The notes: generated by a model not told the origin, from the sequence alone. 64,000 nucleotides of DNA from Eulemur rufifrons (GCF_041146395.1 NC_091000.1:12600501-12664500), one strand, 5' to 3'; shown: positions 21,973-33,599, numbered from the stretch's first letter. Made by a program: numbers and translations.

Positions 21973-23117
21973 CTTTTATACTGATTAAATTTACTAGTGT
22001 TTAAAAGTAGTGGCCTCAGTCAGGATAACCAACAGAACTGCAGCTGAAATTCACACAGAAGCCCCACTGGAACAGCAAGAATTGGGTCTTTGTTCTGCTT
22101 TGCAATTTTCTGTTCATGATTAGGGCAAACAAGAGATATGAAAACTTCAGGTTAAAAAAAAAAAAAAAAAACTCTCCAAAATTCCAGACAAAAAGCTGAA
22201 TTTTCTCCAAGCTATTTTTTCCAATTATCTTAGAATTATTTGGGGAAGATGAATAATGTTCAGCACAAACTATTTCCACAGTGTTAGCTGCCTTTACATT
22301 CCTAGATGGTTTTTAATGCCACAATTTTTTATTGTGTGTGTCCTTTTGTGTCAGACACTGTGCTAGGCCCACGGGATGCCTGTTTTGGAGAAGTTCCAAG
22401 TAGGTAGCTGTCTGAAAGCTATGAATATGTAGATTTTTGTGTCCACAGCATCTAATTTCTGAGTGCTCAAATGTAATTGTCATGCAAGTTGTAAAACTGG
22501 TTGGCGAGGGGAAATGCTCTAGCAAGAAGGAAATACACCGTGGTACGGGAAAGGAAGGAGTGCAATCTGCAGCTGCACAGAGCTTCCGTTTGCTCAAGTC
22601 TGTGCTCAGGAATATGAAGTAACAGGAGAGGCAAGATTCTGAGGCGTGTTCAGCAAACAAAATGGATTACGCAAAATTTTATGAAGCAAAAGACTGCAAT
22701 TAGTGAGCTTTGGTGGGGAGTTGTTTTTTTGGTTGTTTTTGCCTTAATTCTCTTTCCTAAATGGAATGTTTTCAGTCTTTGCTTGTAACAGAAAACAAAA
22801 CCAGTAACTTTCTTTAATTAACAATGTAGTATCAATGGACTATAACAAGCTGATAAAAGCAAGAAGACTACTTAACATTCAACAGATTCTATGTCAACTT
22901 GAAACAAACGAAAAACATTTCAATGTAAATTCATTTGGTTTGTTTATAATTGGACTTATTCTCTAATGAACAAGCCACATTTTACACACACTTCTAATCA
23001 ATGAAATGACTGCAGGAGTAAATGTCTCTTGGTCTCTTATTGTGGGGAGGACGTTTCTTAAGTACAGTAAGTCTTGAGTTAACATAGTCGATAGGGTCTT
23101 GGAAACTGTGACTTTAA
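21973..23117. other. Unassigned sequence
   Basis: No repeat family is recognised. A19-like run at about 22154-22171. The 115-residue minus-strand frame at 22313-22660 has no domain I know. Confidence 0.35.
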
Positions 23118-23454
23118 ACAAAACAAAGTGCGTATATAGAAAAGATTTATGTACAGATATATTTGCATCAGTGTTATCTATTACAGCAAAAGTATTGGTT
23201 ATAAAATTATGTTTGTCAATAGAATTCAATATTGAGAAGCCATTAAACATCATGTTTTCAAAACGTCCTATCTAGGGAACATACAATATAACATTTACAA
23301 AAATAAATGGGATGCAACCTGGTTTTTATACTATAACAAGTAATATGTGTTATATGTATGATATACTTATTACATATATTTAGTAATACATATATTATAT
23401 ATACAAACACAACACAGAAAATAAAGCTGGACGGAAACACACTAAAAATACTAC
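23118..23454 (+). mobile_element. Old LINE-1 3' region, left half, host of the MEST retrocopy
   Basis: 'tgttatctattacagcaaaa', 'gagaagccattaaacatcat' and 'ataaagctggacggaaacac' run in the order of an old L1 3' end. The text stops at aaaaatactacc (23444-23455) and resumes after the retrocopy. Confidence 0.55.
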
Positions 23455-25884
23455 CAGGGCAGCGGCCACCAGCACGTCCCCGCGCAGCCCCGGCAGCCCC
23501 ACCTGGCGAGCAGAGTGGCGCAGTGCACGCCCCAGTGGCCGCTCGCTGCCGGCAGCCGCCGCCCTGCGTGGGCTGCGGGCTGTCCCCAGCTGTCGGGCAC
23601 CCCGTGCTCTGCGACACTGAGGCGGGTGGCATTGGGATAACACGGCCACAGTGCACCGAGATCGCCTCCTCAGGGTGCGGGAGTGGTGGGTCCAGGTGGG
23701 GCCGTTGGCTGTTACCTGCACATCCCACCCCCTCAGCTTTCCCCTGCCCTTCCCCCATGGAAGTCTTCCGGCAAACTTTTCACTTAAACAAGGGACTGCG
23801 CATCTTCGACCAAGACTCTGAAGGTGTGGTTGGAAGCCCGGAGACAGTTGTGTTTTTACACGGCTTTCCAACATCCAGCTATGATCGGTACGAGTTTGAG
23901 AAGGTCTGACCTTGAGGTTTCATCGAGTGATTGCCCTTGATTTCTTAGGCTTTGGCTTCAGTGACAAACCGAGACCACATCGCTATGATGTGGTCACTAT
24001 GTGAGCAAGCCAGCGTCGTGGCCGCGCTCTTGCAGCATCTGGGCCTCCAGGACCGCAGGATCAACCTTCTGTCTCACGATTACGGAGACGGTTGCTCAGG
24101 AGCTGCTCTGTAGGTACAAGCAGAATCGATCTAGTCGACTTAGCATAAAGAGTCTCTGTCTGTCAAATGGAGGTATTTTTCCAGAGACTCGCCGCCCTCT
24201 CCTGCTCCACAAGCTACTCAAAGGTGGAGGCTGCTGTCACCCATCATCGCGGCAGGTGAACTTCTTTGTATTCTCTCGAGGTCCCGTGCCAGTCTCTGGG
24301 CCCTACACTCCAGCCTCCCAGAGCGAGCTGTGAGACACGTGGGCAGGGACGCAGAACAATGACGGGAACTTAGTCACCAACGGTCTTACAGTACATCAGT
24401 CAGAGGAAGAAGTTTGGAAGAGCTGGATGGGAGCCCTTGCCTCTGTAACTAGTCCCATTCATTTTATCTACGGGCCATCGGATCCTGTAATCCCTGTCCA
24501 GAGTTTCTGGAGCTATGCAGGAAAATGCTGCCCCCGTCCACAGTGTCGATTCTGGATGATCACATTGCCAAGATCCACAGCTAGAGGATCCCCTGGGCTT
24601 CATGAATGCATCTATATGGGCTTCGTCAACTCCTTCTGAGCTGGAAAAAGTAGCTTCCCCGTATTACCTCCCCTACTCCTTTATCTGTTGTGTATTCCAC
24701 TTAGGAAGAATGCCCCAAAGAGGTCCTGGCCATCAAACACAATCCTCCCTACGAAGTCCCCTTTTCTCACACTGGTGAACAGCAAAGAGGCAAAAGCCAG
24801 CAGGAGCTCCCACTAAGGGTTGACATAAGGTCCCCCTCCCATTCCTTTGACATCTCATCAAAAGTGGATGGACTTGACTTTGTGTTATTAGGAAATTCGG
24901 ATGACCATTACTGCTCACTGATGCAGAAAGACAGACATTCTTTTGCACAAAATACTTTTTAACACTTCTTTGGATGTTTCTAAAATATTTAGAAGTGCTA
25001 ATTTCTGGCCCAGCCCCAACTGGCATCCTCAAGTAAAAAATGAGGAGAGGGGCCTCCTTACCTCTCCTCGAATGGCTTTAGGGCACAGACTTTTTTAAAG
25101 TTATCTAAGCAACACAGCTTCAAGTGAGAGTGAGTCTCCCTTGTCATAACTTTGGAGTTAGTTTCATCAGCTGCTTCTAATTATAGGCATTTTTTAAAAT
25201 AGATATTGGTTTCAATAATGCGGTGTTCTATGCATACGTTAAGACTATGATTTACCTACACATATATGTATTTTATAAGGATACTAAACCAGCAGACCTT
25301 TATTCTGCCAAAGTAGTGAACCCTACTAAACCTGCTTAATTTTTGAATTGAACTAAATCCAAACTATTTACAGGATTCCCTAAAATCACAGGACTTTAAG
25401 GACCAACAGCATCTGTGCCAGAGATTGACTGTTCGTTGGAATGACCAATTCTAAAAGCAAACAACAGTCTGACTCCTCATGCCTCAGTGCCTAGAAGCAT
25501 GTTTCTCCCGAGCTACACTGAGGGGAGGGGATCGTTGTGTAGTCTAAGTTACCATGATGAATGTACATCAACTCCTTTCATGATGTTTGCTTAACTCCCC
25601 ATTGGCTGTCCCAGAGAGGCCTTCTCATGTAGCTCACCAATTCCTGTACTTGACAGACAGGAAAGTTCTGGAAGCTTTAAGAACAAATTCTGAGAGACCT
25701 ATGAATAATGGTGGTGAATACTTTTTTTAAAGCCACATTTCATTGTCTTAGTTAAAGCAACATTAAATGATTATTTTAAATTCATTTTTCATTAGTATCT
25801 TCAAGTATAACAACTTTGAGACTGGAATAAGGGTTTATTTTCTATTACTAAAATGAATGGTGACCAAAGAATTTTAAAAAAAAT
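23455..25884 (+). pseudogene. MEST (retrocopy): MEST (PEG1) processed pseudogene, near full-length mRNA
   Basis: A retrocopy of the mRNA for the imprinted alpha/beta-hydrolase-fold protein MEST. It holds GC-rich 5' UTR (from about 23455), the coding part (23648-24639) and the whole long 3' UTR, ending near 25870 with a short A-rich tail. The frame at 23758-23909 shows [15 protein letters not shown], the oxyanion-side motif. NLLSHDYGD, the nucleophile-elbow motif, is still encoded near 24063-24090. The start codon is replaced by ACA (23648-23650). A deletion follows at about 23697-23712, a two-base insertion near 23786 and several stops, for example at 23907-23909. There are no introns. Imperfect 12-base flanks aaaaatactacc and aaaaatcctaac (25885-25896) look like target duplication. 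The parental protein is about 335 residues. Confidence 0.92.
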
Positions 25885-25985
25885 AAAAATCCTAACAGTA
25901 GTTTTCTCTAGGTGGTTGGATTATCAGTGGTTTTGATGTTCTTCGTCTTGCTTTTCTGTTTTATAAGGTTTTCCACATAAGCCTG
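25885..25985 (+). mobile_element. Old LINE-1 3' region, right half
   Basis: 'agttttctctaggtggttgg', 'attatcagtggttttgatgt' and 'cttgcttttctgttttataa' continue the L1 text interrupted by the MEST retrocopy. Confidence 0.5.
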
Positions 25986-26389
25986 AAGATCTGCCAAGAG
26001 GGAAGAATATGTTGGCCGGGCTGACACAAGTGTTGTGGTCCCCAGGACACTTATACATCTAATTCTAAAATAATAACGTGACATTATCTTTAATATCTTA
26101 AGATAAATATTTTAGTGGCCATAAAAATTATTAATAATGAAACATTTGGCAAGTTCAGAAAAGTAAAAAGAATTAGGGAGAGAATTGTCCGTAATTCCAC
26201 CCGTGAGAGGGGAGGGTGGATACCAATATGTCACAATTGACAGAGAGGGTGGCTCTGCTGCTATGCCATGGAGCACGTGTGCCACTGAAGTGCCCCACGA
26301 GCCGTCACAGGGGACACTAGTGACTGACTGGGTCCTGCGGTCCAGGTGGGATGCAACAGCGCCCCCTGCCCCGCTTCGATCGGTCCAAT
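25986..26389. other. Unassigned sequence, probably old repeat remnant
   Basis: The stretch 26130-26200 vaguely resembles an antisense L1 region ('gaattgtccgtaattccacc'), but not enough to call. Confidence 0.3.
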
Positions 26390-26760
26390 TGTACATTAGA
26401 CTTTCATGTAATATTCCACTTGAAGAAAGGCTGCACACCAAGCAACAAAGTAACACTTGGTTACCACCATATTAAGCCTTTTCCCTAAAGGTAAACATTT
26501 CGGTTGTTTCCAGTTTTTCTCCAACAGAACAGAAGCTTGAGTGAATCTGTGTGTAGTCATCTTGGCCCACATTTCTGCATCTACCATTGAAATTCCAGGA
26601 AAAGGGTAGCAATCATTTTCAAAGTTCTTGATATTTCCAAATTGCCCACACAAAAATCAACTTGTTTACCACCCACCAGCTTGCCCATCTCACCAAACCC
26701 TCACATGCATTGAGCATAATTTTTTTAAAATCTTTGTTAATTTGATAGATTTAGAAGGCA
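26390..26760 (-). mobile_element. Old LINE-1 fragment (antisense)
   Basis: 'tttcggttgtttccagtttt', 'gatatttccaaattgccca' and 'tcaccaaaccctcacatgca' are antisense landmarks of the L1M ORF2 end. Highly diverged. Confidence 0.45.
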
Positions 26761-26942
26761 GCTCCTCATTGTGCTGGTCATATGTTAAGGATTATGTTTT
26801 CCTTGGGGAGCTCTTCCAAGAACCCTTCCACCAGTAAAAGCTGCCATCCCACCAGCCCCTGTGTACAAGACATGGCGCCCAAGTGAGGCTGGCCTTGTCC
26901 AAAGGCTCGCGCTTGCATTTTCCTCTCCCGAGGCTTGCAAGC

Positions 26943-27023
26943 CAGCAACATGACCTCACAGCAAGCCACCAGCAACATGACCTCACAGCAAGCCACCAGC
27001 AACATGACCTCACAGCAAGCCAG
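26943..27023. repeat. 27-bp minisatellite, three copies
   Basis: The unit starts cagcaacatgacctcacagc and is repeated at 26943-26969, 26970-26996 and 26997-27023. The first two copies are identical; the third differs only at its last base. Because 27 is a multiple of three, the repeat keeps frames open on both strands, which explains the overlapping small frames here. Confidence 0.95.
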
Positions 27024-27490
27024 GCATGTCGCATGAGGATCCCAGGACAAACGGCAGATGCCAAGGTCTGAAGTCTCCCACCCCACCAAACGCTCCATAG
27101 AACTCGGGGGTCTCAGAACTGGAAGGGGCCCTCGAGAGTGGTCGTCCTTGAGGCCTTTGGCTCCATAAATACAGACTGCGCGGCAGAGGGGAGAGAACTG
27201 TACCAGCTCCTGATACAGCCAGGGCCTAGGAGGTCATCCAGTGACCTTCCCGCCCTGGCCTCCAGCCCTGTAATAACCACCACCTGCTGCGAAAGTGAGC
27301 CCCGCCCCTTCGCCCTTTTATCTGATCACTGACCCTCAGCGTAGGGAGCAGGGTTCCGACCGAGGGGGTGAGCGGAGGCTGAAAGCGAGCACAGGGCTGC
27401 AGAGTAACAGCAGAAAGAAGGCAACTTGGGAGATGCGCTCAGGAAACCGGAAGAGACTTTGTAACTCAATCGCAGACGTCAGCACGGGAT

Positions 27491-27510
27491 TGGCCACCAG
27501 GGGGAGCGCT
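27491..27510 (+). promoter_or_regulatory. CTCF-like motif
   Basis: ggccaccagggggagcgct differs by one base in the core from the strong CTCF consensus (agc in place of cgc after the G-run). It lies in a locally GC-richer stretch of plain sequence. Occupancy is unknown. Confidence 0.35.
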
Positions 27511-27748
27511 ATTTCCAAAATGCGGTCTCAAACCTGGGACTGCACCGGCCTGGGCTGTAAAATACCCAAGGATGATTGCAAGATTTGCTCACCAGATCCA
27601 CTGGCTCCCATCCAGATTTTGTGTCAACGTACAGTCCGCAGTTTGTAGTGCCACCATAAACCAAAGCTTCCGGTTTGGGTCCCTAGATTATTGTCTTAAA
27701 AGTAAATACAGTACGATGATGAAACACATGTATGTGTGTACATACACA

Positions 27749-28128
27749 CGAGTTACAAAACATGCATTTATCTCAGCAACAGAGAGAATTTTAAATATAT
27801 TTAATACATACTATATAAATCTAATATAAAATACATTTAATATATATTTATATATTAATATAATTGTATTAATGCATATTTACAAATATATAAAATATGT
27901 TTATTTTATATATGTAATTGTACATATTATACTTATAAAATTCTGTTGTTGGGTGATAAATACATGCTTTGTAACTTCAATTTTATATAAAATACCTATT
28001 AAATATATTCTATATTATATCTATATGTGTAATAATATATTAAATACATATTTTACATATTAATATTTTAAAATATATAGTTAAAATTCCCTCTGTTGGT
28101 GAGTGTTACGTCCATGCTTTGTAACTCC
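27749..28128. repeat. AT-rich block with three copies of a 42-46 bp motif, one inverted
   Basis: A motif beginning aaaattc, with ctgttg.tgag in the middle and catg.tttgtaact near its end, occurs on the minus strand at 27749-27792 and on the plus strand at 27937-27978 and 28083-28128. The spacers are almost pure A/T with TATA-type runs. The two plus copies start 146 bp apart. Copies one and two can form a long stem. I do not recognise a transposon family. Confidence 0.8.
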
Positions 28129-29616
28129 TCTGGTTCTGGCTTACTCATAGTAATCCTTGAAAACCCTGGAAAACACAGAATAACCTTCTTATTGGCCTAT
28201 TAAAAGTATTTAATTTTATGTTTCCCTAGCCCATATCTGTTCCACGTATAGTTGAAAATAAAAAAGAAATAGGGGATTGGATTTAAAGAGAAATGGGCAA
28301 TAGCCATTGTTCCCAGCTTAATCAGGACAGAAAGCCAGAGTCAGATAGGAGAGTTTAATGTAGCTAAGAGGACAAAATACTTTGAACAGTCTCAACCATC
28401 TATGTAAATATAAAACCCCTCTTCTCATTTCCTTTAGTGCTAGTTCCTACACATACAACTGATTAAGAAAGAAAGTCTATATTTAACGGTCATTGTTTAT
28501 GCTACTTTGAGGAAAATGATCTCACTGTCTAACATAAAAAATAATAAATTTTTGGTTTTTAAAGAGATCTGATTGGCAACCCTAAAATGCAACCTTTCTC
28601 ATCCTCCAGAAAACGACACAACCAAAAACTCATATCATCACCCAAACTAGGCTTGACGAGTAACCGCATAGAAAATACGGAAAGGTGCTCCGTGAGCCAC
28701 ATGGGCAGGTGGAGCCGGGTGCAAGGAGAACCTGCTAACAGGCCTCTTCTCGTGGCACATCCAGGCTGCACCTCAGGAAACTGAGGCCACTTTGAAAAGG
28801 CTGGAAGACATTCCTCACAACCCTGAACTCTGGAACAACCAGAAAATCACATGGGAGTTACTCTGTGCTGTGTAGTTTCTCTTTGTGGTGTCCACCCCTC
28901 ATCCCATTCCCCTTTTAATCTGTATTCATTCAGAGATAAGAACTTAAAAAATAAAAACAAGTAAAAAAACACCTGTGCAGAAAGTAGAAGGAACTGCAAG
29001 TAGCTCATCACATTTTGGGGAAAACAGTACCCACAAGTATAGTTCTCAATAAGAGAAGAGTATGAAAGAAACCTGTATAGCAGTATACTAGAAACTCAAA
29101 TTTTTCATGCCCTCCTTGGACTCAGAATACAGTGTCACAGAACCAATTAGATGAGATAGAAGAAGTTAGAAGTTTGGCAAAACAGAGCTTCTGTAGACAA
29201 GTGTCTGTCCCAACTCAGGACCAGGCCTGGGGACTTGCCTTGCTCAGCTACCCCCAGCTATTGCACTGAGGACGGATTCCACGTGTGCGGACAGGACCAT
29301 GACTATCAGCTCTTCCCGGCTCTGAACAGATACTAGCTCGCTGCAGATGTCACTTCAGTTAAGGAGGAATGAACAAGGGGGAAGAGACCCTACAGGGGAG
29401 GTAATTTTTAAAAGCTACAGAAAATGGGAAAGAGATTTCATCTTGGTAATTTAGAAGAATCATACCTCTAAAAATAATTTACAGCAGAATCCAGCAGATT
29501 CAAGAAATTTGGCATCTTCTGTAGGATATAAAAAGATACAGCCTCTATTACACAGAAACAAAAGAAAAAGAAAGACAGAATAAGCAGAGATGGAAATTGA
29601 GAAATATGAGATGAAC
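28129..29616. other. Unassigned sequence
   Basis: No repeat or gene is recognised. Overlapping small frames at 28559-28784 show nothing. Confidence 0.35.
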
Positions 29617-30090
29617 TAATGCTTTCAACAAATATTTATTATTAAGAACCCATGACAAGGCACGCACTGTGCCGGAAGCAGAGGATATGCAGATGAGTGA
29701 AATGGCCACGATGCCACTTTCACAATGGCTTACACTTTGTCGGGGTTCACAGACCAAGCAGTAATACATAAATAAATAATTCAAAATGATAGTTGCTGTG
29801 AAGGAAACAAACAAGGGGCTGATTTCGGGAATGGCAGGTGGTACCTACCCAGACGAGTAGTCAGGGAAGGCTTCTGCAGAGGGCAGAGTTTAGTCCGAGC
29901 CAGCTAGGGAGAGAGCAAGTACCAAGCACTCCCGGGAAAGGAAACAGATTGCTCTCAGGTGAGAAAGGGCTCTGCACGCCTGAAGAACTGGAGACAGACC
30001 AGCGTGCCTGGTAAATTCCACCTGAATTTGGAAATATAAGCAGCGTCAGCTCATGTAGAACCTTTACAGCCAAGAAAAGTAGTTTGGATT
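29617..30090. repeat. Ancient interspersed repeat, family unassigned
   Basis: 'aacaaatatttattattaag', 'gtcagggaaggcttctgcag' and later 'agtttggattttaagtac' follow a common ancient mammalian repeat that I cannot name securely. It seems to continue at 30575-30790 beyond a Tigger MITE. Confidence 0.35.
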
Positions 30091-30194
30091 TTAAGTACAA
30101 AAGGAAGTCGCTGAGTATATACATATTCAAGATATGTGTGTATGTATATATGTGTCTAGATGTATACATGTTTATACACACATGCACATATATG

Positions 30195-30548
30195 CAGCTG
30201 GCCATTGAACAATGTGGGGGTTAGGTGCACCATGCCTGCCCTGCATTCAAAAGTCCACGTATAGCTTTTGACTCCCCCAAAACTTAACTACTAATAGCCT
30301 ACTGTTGGCTGAAAGCCTTACCAATAACAGTCAATTAACACATATTTTGTATATGTTATATGTATTATGTACTGTATTCTTACAATAACAGTAAGTTAGA
30401 GAAAAGAAAATGTTAGTGAGAAACTCATGAGGAGGAGGAGGGAGGGGAGGGGCATTGGTCTTGCTGCCTCAGGGGTGCAGAGGTCGAAAAAAGTCCATGT
30501 ATAAGTGGACCTGGGCCGTTCAATCCTGTATTGTTCAGGGGTCCACTG
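30195..30548 (+). mobile_element. Tigger-family MITE
   Basis: Starts cagctggccattgaacaatg and ends ttgttcaggggtccactg, so the two ends form an imperfect inverted repeat (cag.tgg.c.ttgaacaa). Inner landmarks are 'aaaacttaactactaatagc', 'ctactgttggctgaaagcct' and 'gtccatgtataagtggacct'. It is a short, non-autonomous TcMar-Tigger copy. The TA target duplication is no longer clean. Confidence 0.75.
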
Positions 30549-30574
30549 CACAGTCACACGTGTTTAAATATATA

Positions 30575-30790
30575 CGTATGTATTAATTACTCTAACTACT
30601 GTATAGAGAACAGACTAGAAGAAGGATGAAGGGTGGCACCTTGGACCGAAGTGATGGCAGTAATGGTGGCGACAAAGTGACAGTTTGGAGAAACATTCTA
30701 GAGGCTGAAACAACTGTAACTGTTGATGGCTGGTGGAGGTAAACAGGCAGCAAGGCCTGAAGGTGGATCGGGCTCCTGGCTTGAACGGCC
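30575..30790. repeat. Possible continuation of the ancient repeat
   Basis: 'gtgatggcagtaatggtggc' and the following purine-rich text resemble the later part of the same ancient repeat as 29617-30090. Tentative. Confidence 0.3.
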
Positions 30791-31249
30791 TGGCTGATGA
30801 CTGTGAAAGGATAGTGAGAAAGTCTAAAAACGGGACAGCAAAACGAAAAGCTGCTGGAGGCGGTGGAGGGCAGAACTGCGGCCGCAGAAACCAGAACGTG
30901 TGACATCGAGGGCAAGTGAGAGATTCTCCCAGAACGCAGAGCAAAGGGAACAGAGACGAAAATGATGAGAAAGAAGACGACTGAGAACCAAGAATCATCC
31001 CGTGGATAAGATGGGTGTTTCTGAAAAAGAAACCAGAGCAGCTGAATAAAAACAGTCAGAAACAGAAAGACAGCGTCCTGAAATGAACAATACCTAAGTC
31101 AGAAAATTAAAATACCCACCGTTTACCAAGGAAGACTCTAAAATATGGTCATTTCCTTCAGAAAGGCATGCATTTCCAAAATAAATAATAAAAAAGTTAC
31201 TTGTAGAGAAAAAAATGCAAAGTGGCCCTAGAATTTCGTTCCCTATCTG
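30791..31249. other. Unassigned sequence
   Basis: Nothing recognised. The 127- and 107-residue minus-strand frames (30592-30998) overlap each other in different frames and are rich in Ser/Pro from purine-rich plus-strand text, so I treat them as chance. Confidence 0.35.
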
Positions 31250-31665
31250 TAATTCAGTAGTTACCAGAAGGCAATGGAACAATGCCTAGAATTTTGAAAC
31301 ATAACAAGTATGACTCAAGAATTCTACAGCAAGTCAATATTGTTACTCATGAGAGAAACCAACAAAAAGATATTATCACATCTGCAAGAGCTAAGAAAAT
31401 ATGCCATCCACTTATCCTTACCCACAAAAATATCACTAAGCTTCTAGCTAACAGAGGGTGACTCAAGAATGAATAAGTTATGATATGAAAGGAGTCAGTG
31501 AGAAAATTTTTCATTTAATTATAGACATAAATCAAAAAGTTTTAAAGAGACTTTCAAAATAGAAAGCAATGAAATGTACATCATACTCAAAAGAAAAGTT
31601 ATATGGTGTAAGAATATAATACACGACTAATAAAAAGTGTATCAAAATCCTGAATGTCTACAAAA
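31250..31665 (+). mobile_element. Old LINE-1 fragment (sense)
   Basis: 'actcaagaattctacagcaa', 'gatattatcacatctgcaag' and 'agctaagaaaatatgccatc' match the same old L1 internal region as 2880-3190, at a slightly earlier position in the element. Confidence 0.5.
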
Positions 31666-32363
31666 ATTGGAAATATGAGTAAAAATTTTGATGGTAAGTG
31701 AAGATACTCTATTTGACTTCTTTTGCATAATTACATAATTGCTATGAAGAAAATGAGTGGGGTGATGGTTTAGAGAATGGCAGAGCAAACTACTTAGATA
31801 AAAGAGCTGGGGAAGGTGTCTCTGAAGTACAGTTTGTGACTCTTTTTTGGGTGGAGCTGAGGTTTTCTGAAGGAAGGACAGAACATTTATACAGTAATCC
31901 TGAAGTATTTAATTAGGTCCAAAATTGACCCGGTTGGAATGGTGGAACATACCTGGCACTCATAACCAATGCAGAAATGAGGATTAAAAGCACTTTGTTC
32001 CTTCATTCAGCCTTAGCAGCTATACGGGTGTTTGAAGAAGATGCACCAGGCAGCTCTTACATCTTATAATAAATACAGAGTAACGTTTAGTGAATATTTA
32101 CAACACTGCTGCATATAATTCAAATTAAGCCGATATTTGGTCGGTATCTTATCTTGTCATCATAAAGCTGAACAGAACACCTGTTTATAAAGCAGGGCAA
32201 AGAGCTTTTCTGTAATTTTGAAAAGTTTGTTTCCATAGTTTCAAGGGCAGCCGGCTTATAGCCATGACGCCATGAATATTTATTATAGGGAATTACATTA
32301 GTTTAATTTTTTTGTCATAGAACATTGTTCACTGAAAACTATAAATAATGGTATGTGCAATGT
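31666..32363. other. Unassigned sequence
   Basis: AT-rich, nothing recognised. Confidence 0.35.
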
Positions 32364-32796
32364 CCACTTAGGTGGGCAAAATTTTTCTGTAAAAGGCCAG
32401 AGAATAAACATTTTTGGCGTTGAATGCTGCCACTGTAGCGTGAAAGCAACTGTAGAAAACGGTGGTCCCAACGCCCGGACCATGGACCGGTGCTGACCCG
32501 TGGCCTATTGGGGACTGGGTCGCACAGCAGGAGGTGAGTGACGGGCGACTGAGCAAAGCTTCCAGTGTGTTTACAGCCGCTCCCCATCACTCGCGTGACC
32601 GCCTGACTCCGCCTCCCCTCGCCCCGCCTGGTCTGTGGAAAAATTGTCTTCCGTGAAACCGGTCCGTGGTGCCAAAAAGGTTGGGGACCGCTGGTAGAAA
32701 ATACATAAATGGGCATGTCTGTGTCCCAATAAAACTTTATTTTAGAAACAGGTAGCAGGCCAGTTTGGCCAGTGTGCCGTAGTTTGCCAACCACTG
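32364..32796 (-). mobile_element. Older hAT-type MITE, split by a MER1-type element
   Basis: The left part (32364-32459) reads ctgtaaaaggccagagaata and the right part (32702-32796) reads ccaataaaactttattttag and gtagtttgccaaccactg. Together they form a common mammalian hAT-Charlie MITE with inverted ends of the gttggcaaac type. I do not fix the subfamily. Confidence 0.6.
32460..32693 (+). mobile_element. MER1-type hAT (Charlie) element nested in the older hAT
   Basis: Ends are cggtggtcccaac and gttggggaccgctg, an inverted pair. The 8-bp duplication gtagaaaa sits at 32452-32459 and 32694-32701, exactly as hAT transposition leaves. Inner text 'gaccggtgctgacccgtgg' and 'gccaaaaaggttggggacc' is typical. 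At 234 bp it lacks most of the longer copy's middle (compare 56418-56879). Confidence 0.85.
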
Positions 32797-33599
32797 ATTT
32801 TGTTGATTCTTCCAAACCAGTCCTCTCAGTTTGTGGAATTTTTTGACTCTAATGATCATGCTTCTTTCCCTGCCTCAGCCACTCTCGTGCTCATACCCTG
32901 GGCTGTGATCACACCGTTACCAATAACTGCCACCCCCACGACCCCAGTGTATCTGCCCACTCGTGGACACCACATTTTACCTTTCCCATTTCCTCCCTCT
33001 AGGACCCCGACCCCTGTGATCCCTCAGGTCCTTTAATTCACTCCTCCTGCTGTCTCTACACTGTCCTCTGCCCTCCCCGGCTGCCCTTGGTCCCCTGGGA
33101 ATTCCTCCCACTCCTCCTTTGCAGACAGTCAACCTCCCTGCCTGCCCTGCTTCGTCACACCCTGGGCAAAACCACAGCCCAGGGTAACCCCAGCTCTCCG
33201 CATGCTGGCTGGCCTTGCTTTCATTCACGATATAAATTTCAAGTGGGCACTTTTTGTACCATTTCCTTAACTCAGTGAATCTCCCACGCTGACTTCACAC
33301 CTCCTCTCTCCACAAACTACCAGCACCTCCTCCACTGCTGTGACCCCAGCCCCTGATGCGGCTCATCATTTCACTATGAAACTAGAGGTTATCAGAATAA
33401 AACTGCTGCAAACGCACACCGATCAGCCTTAACCTCACCTCCTTCCCTACGTGCTCCTTCCTAAGGCTGCTGCGTTACTGTGTGCTGAATCCCATGACCC
33501 CTTACCTATTTAAGGACACCACTCCGGCAATTCCTCACGGTCTCTCCAGAGAATCTACTGAGTTACTATCATAAGGATCCAAACAGCTACTGTTTCTCC
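32797..33599. other. Unassigned sequence, C-rich
   Basis: Possible L2 remnants ('cactgctgtgaccccagccc'), not callable. No gene. Confidence 0.3.

Noticed and set aside
23258..23874. Minus-strand frames of 159-166 residues
   Set aside because: They are the reverse side of the GC-rich 5' part of the MEST retrocopy.
30592..30998. Two Ser/Pro-rich minus-strand frames of 107 and 127 residues
   Set aside because: They overlap in different phases over purine-rich text, partly an ancient repeat.
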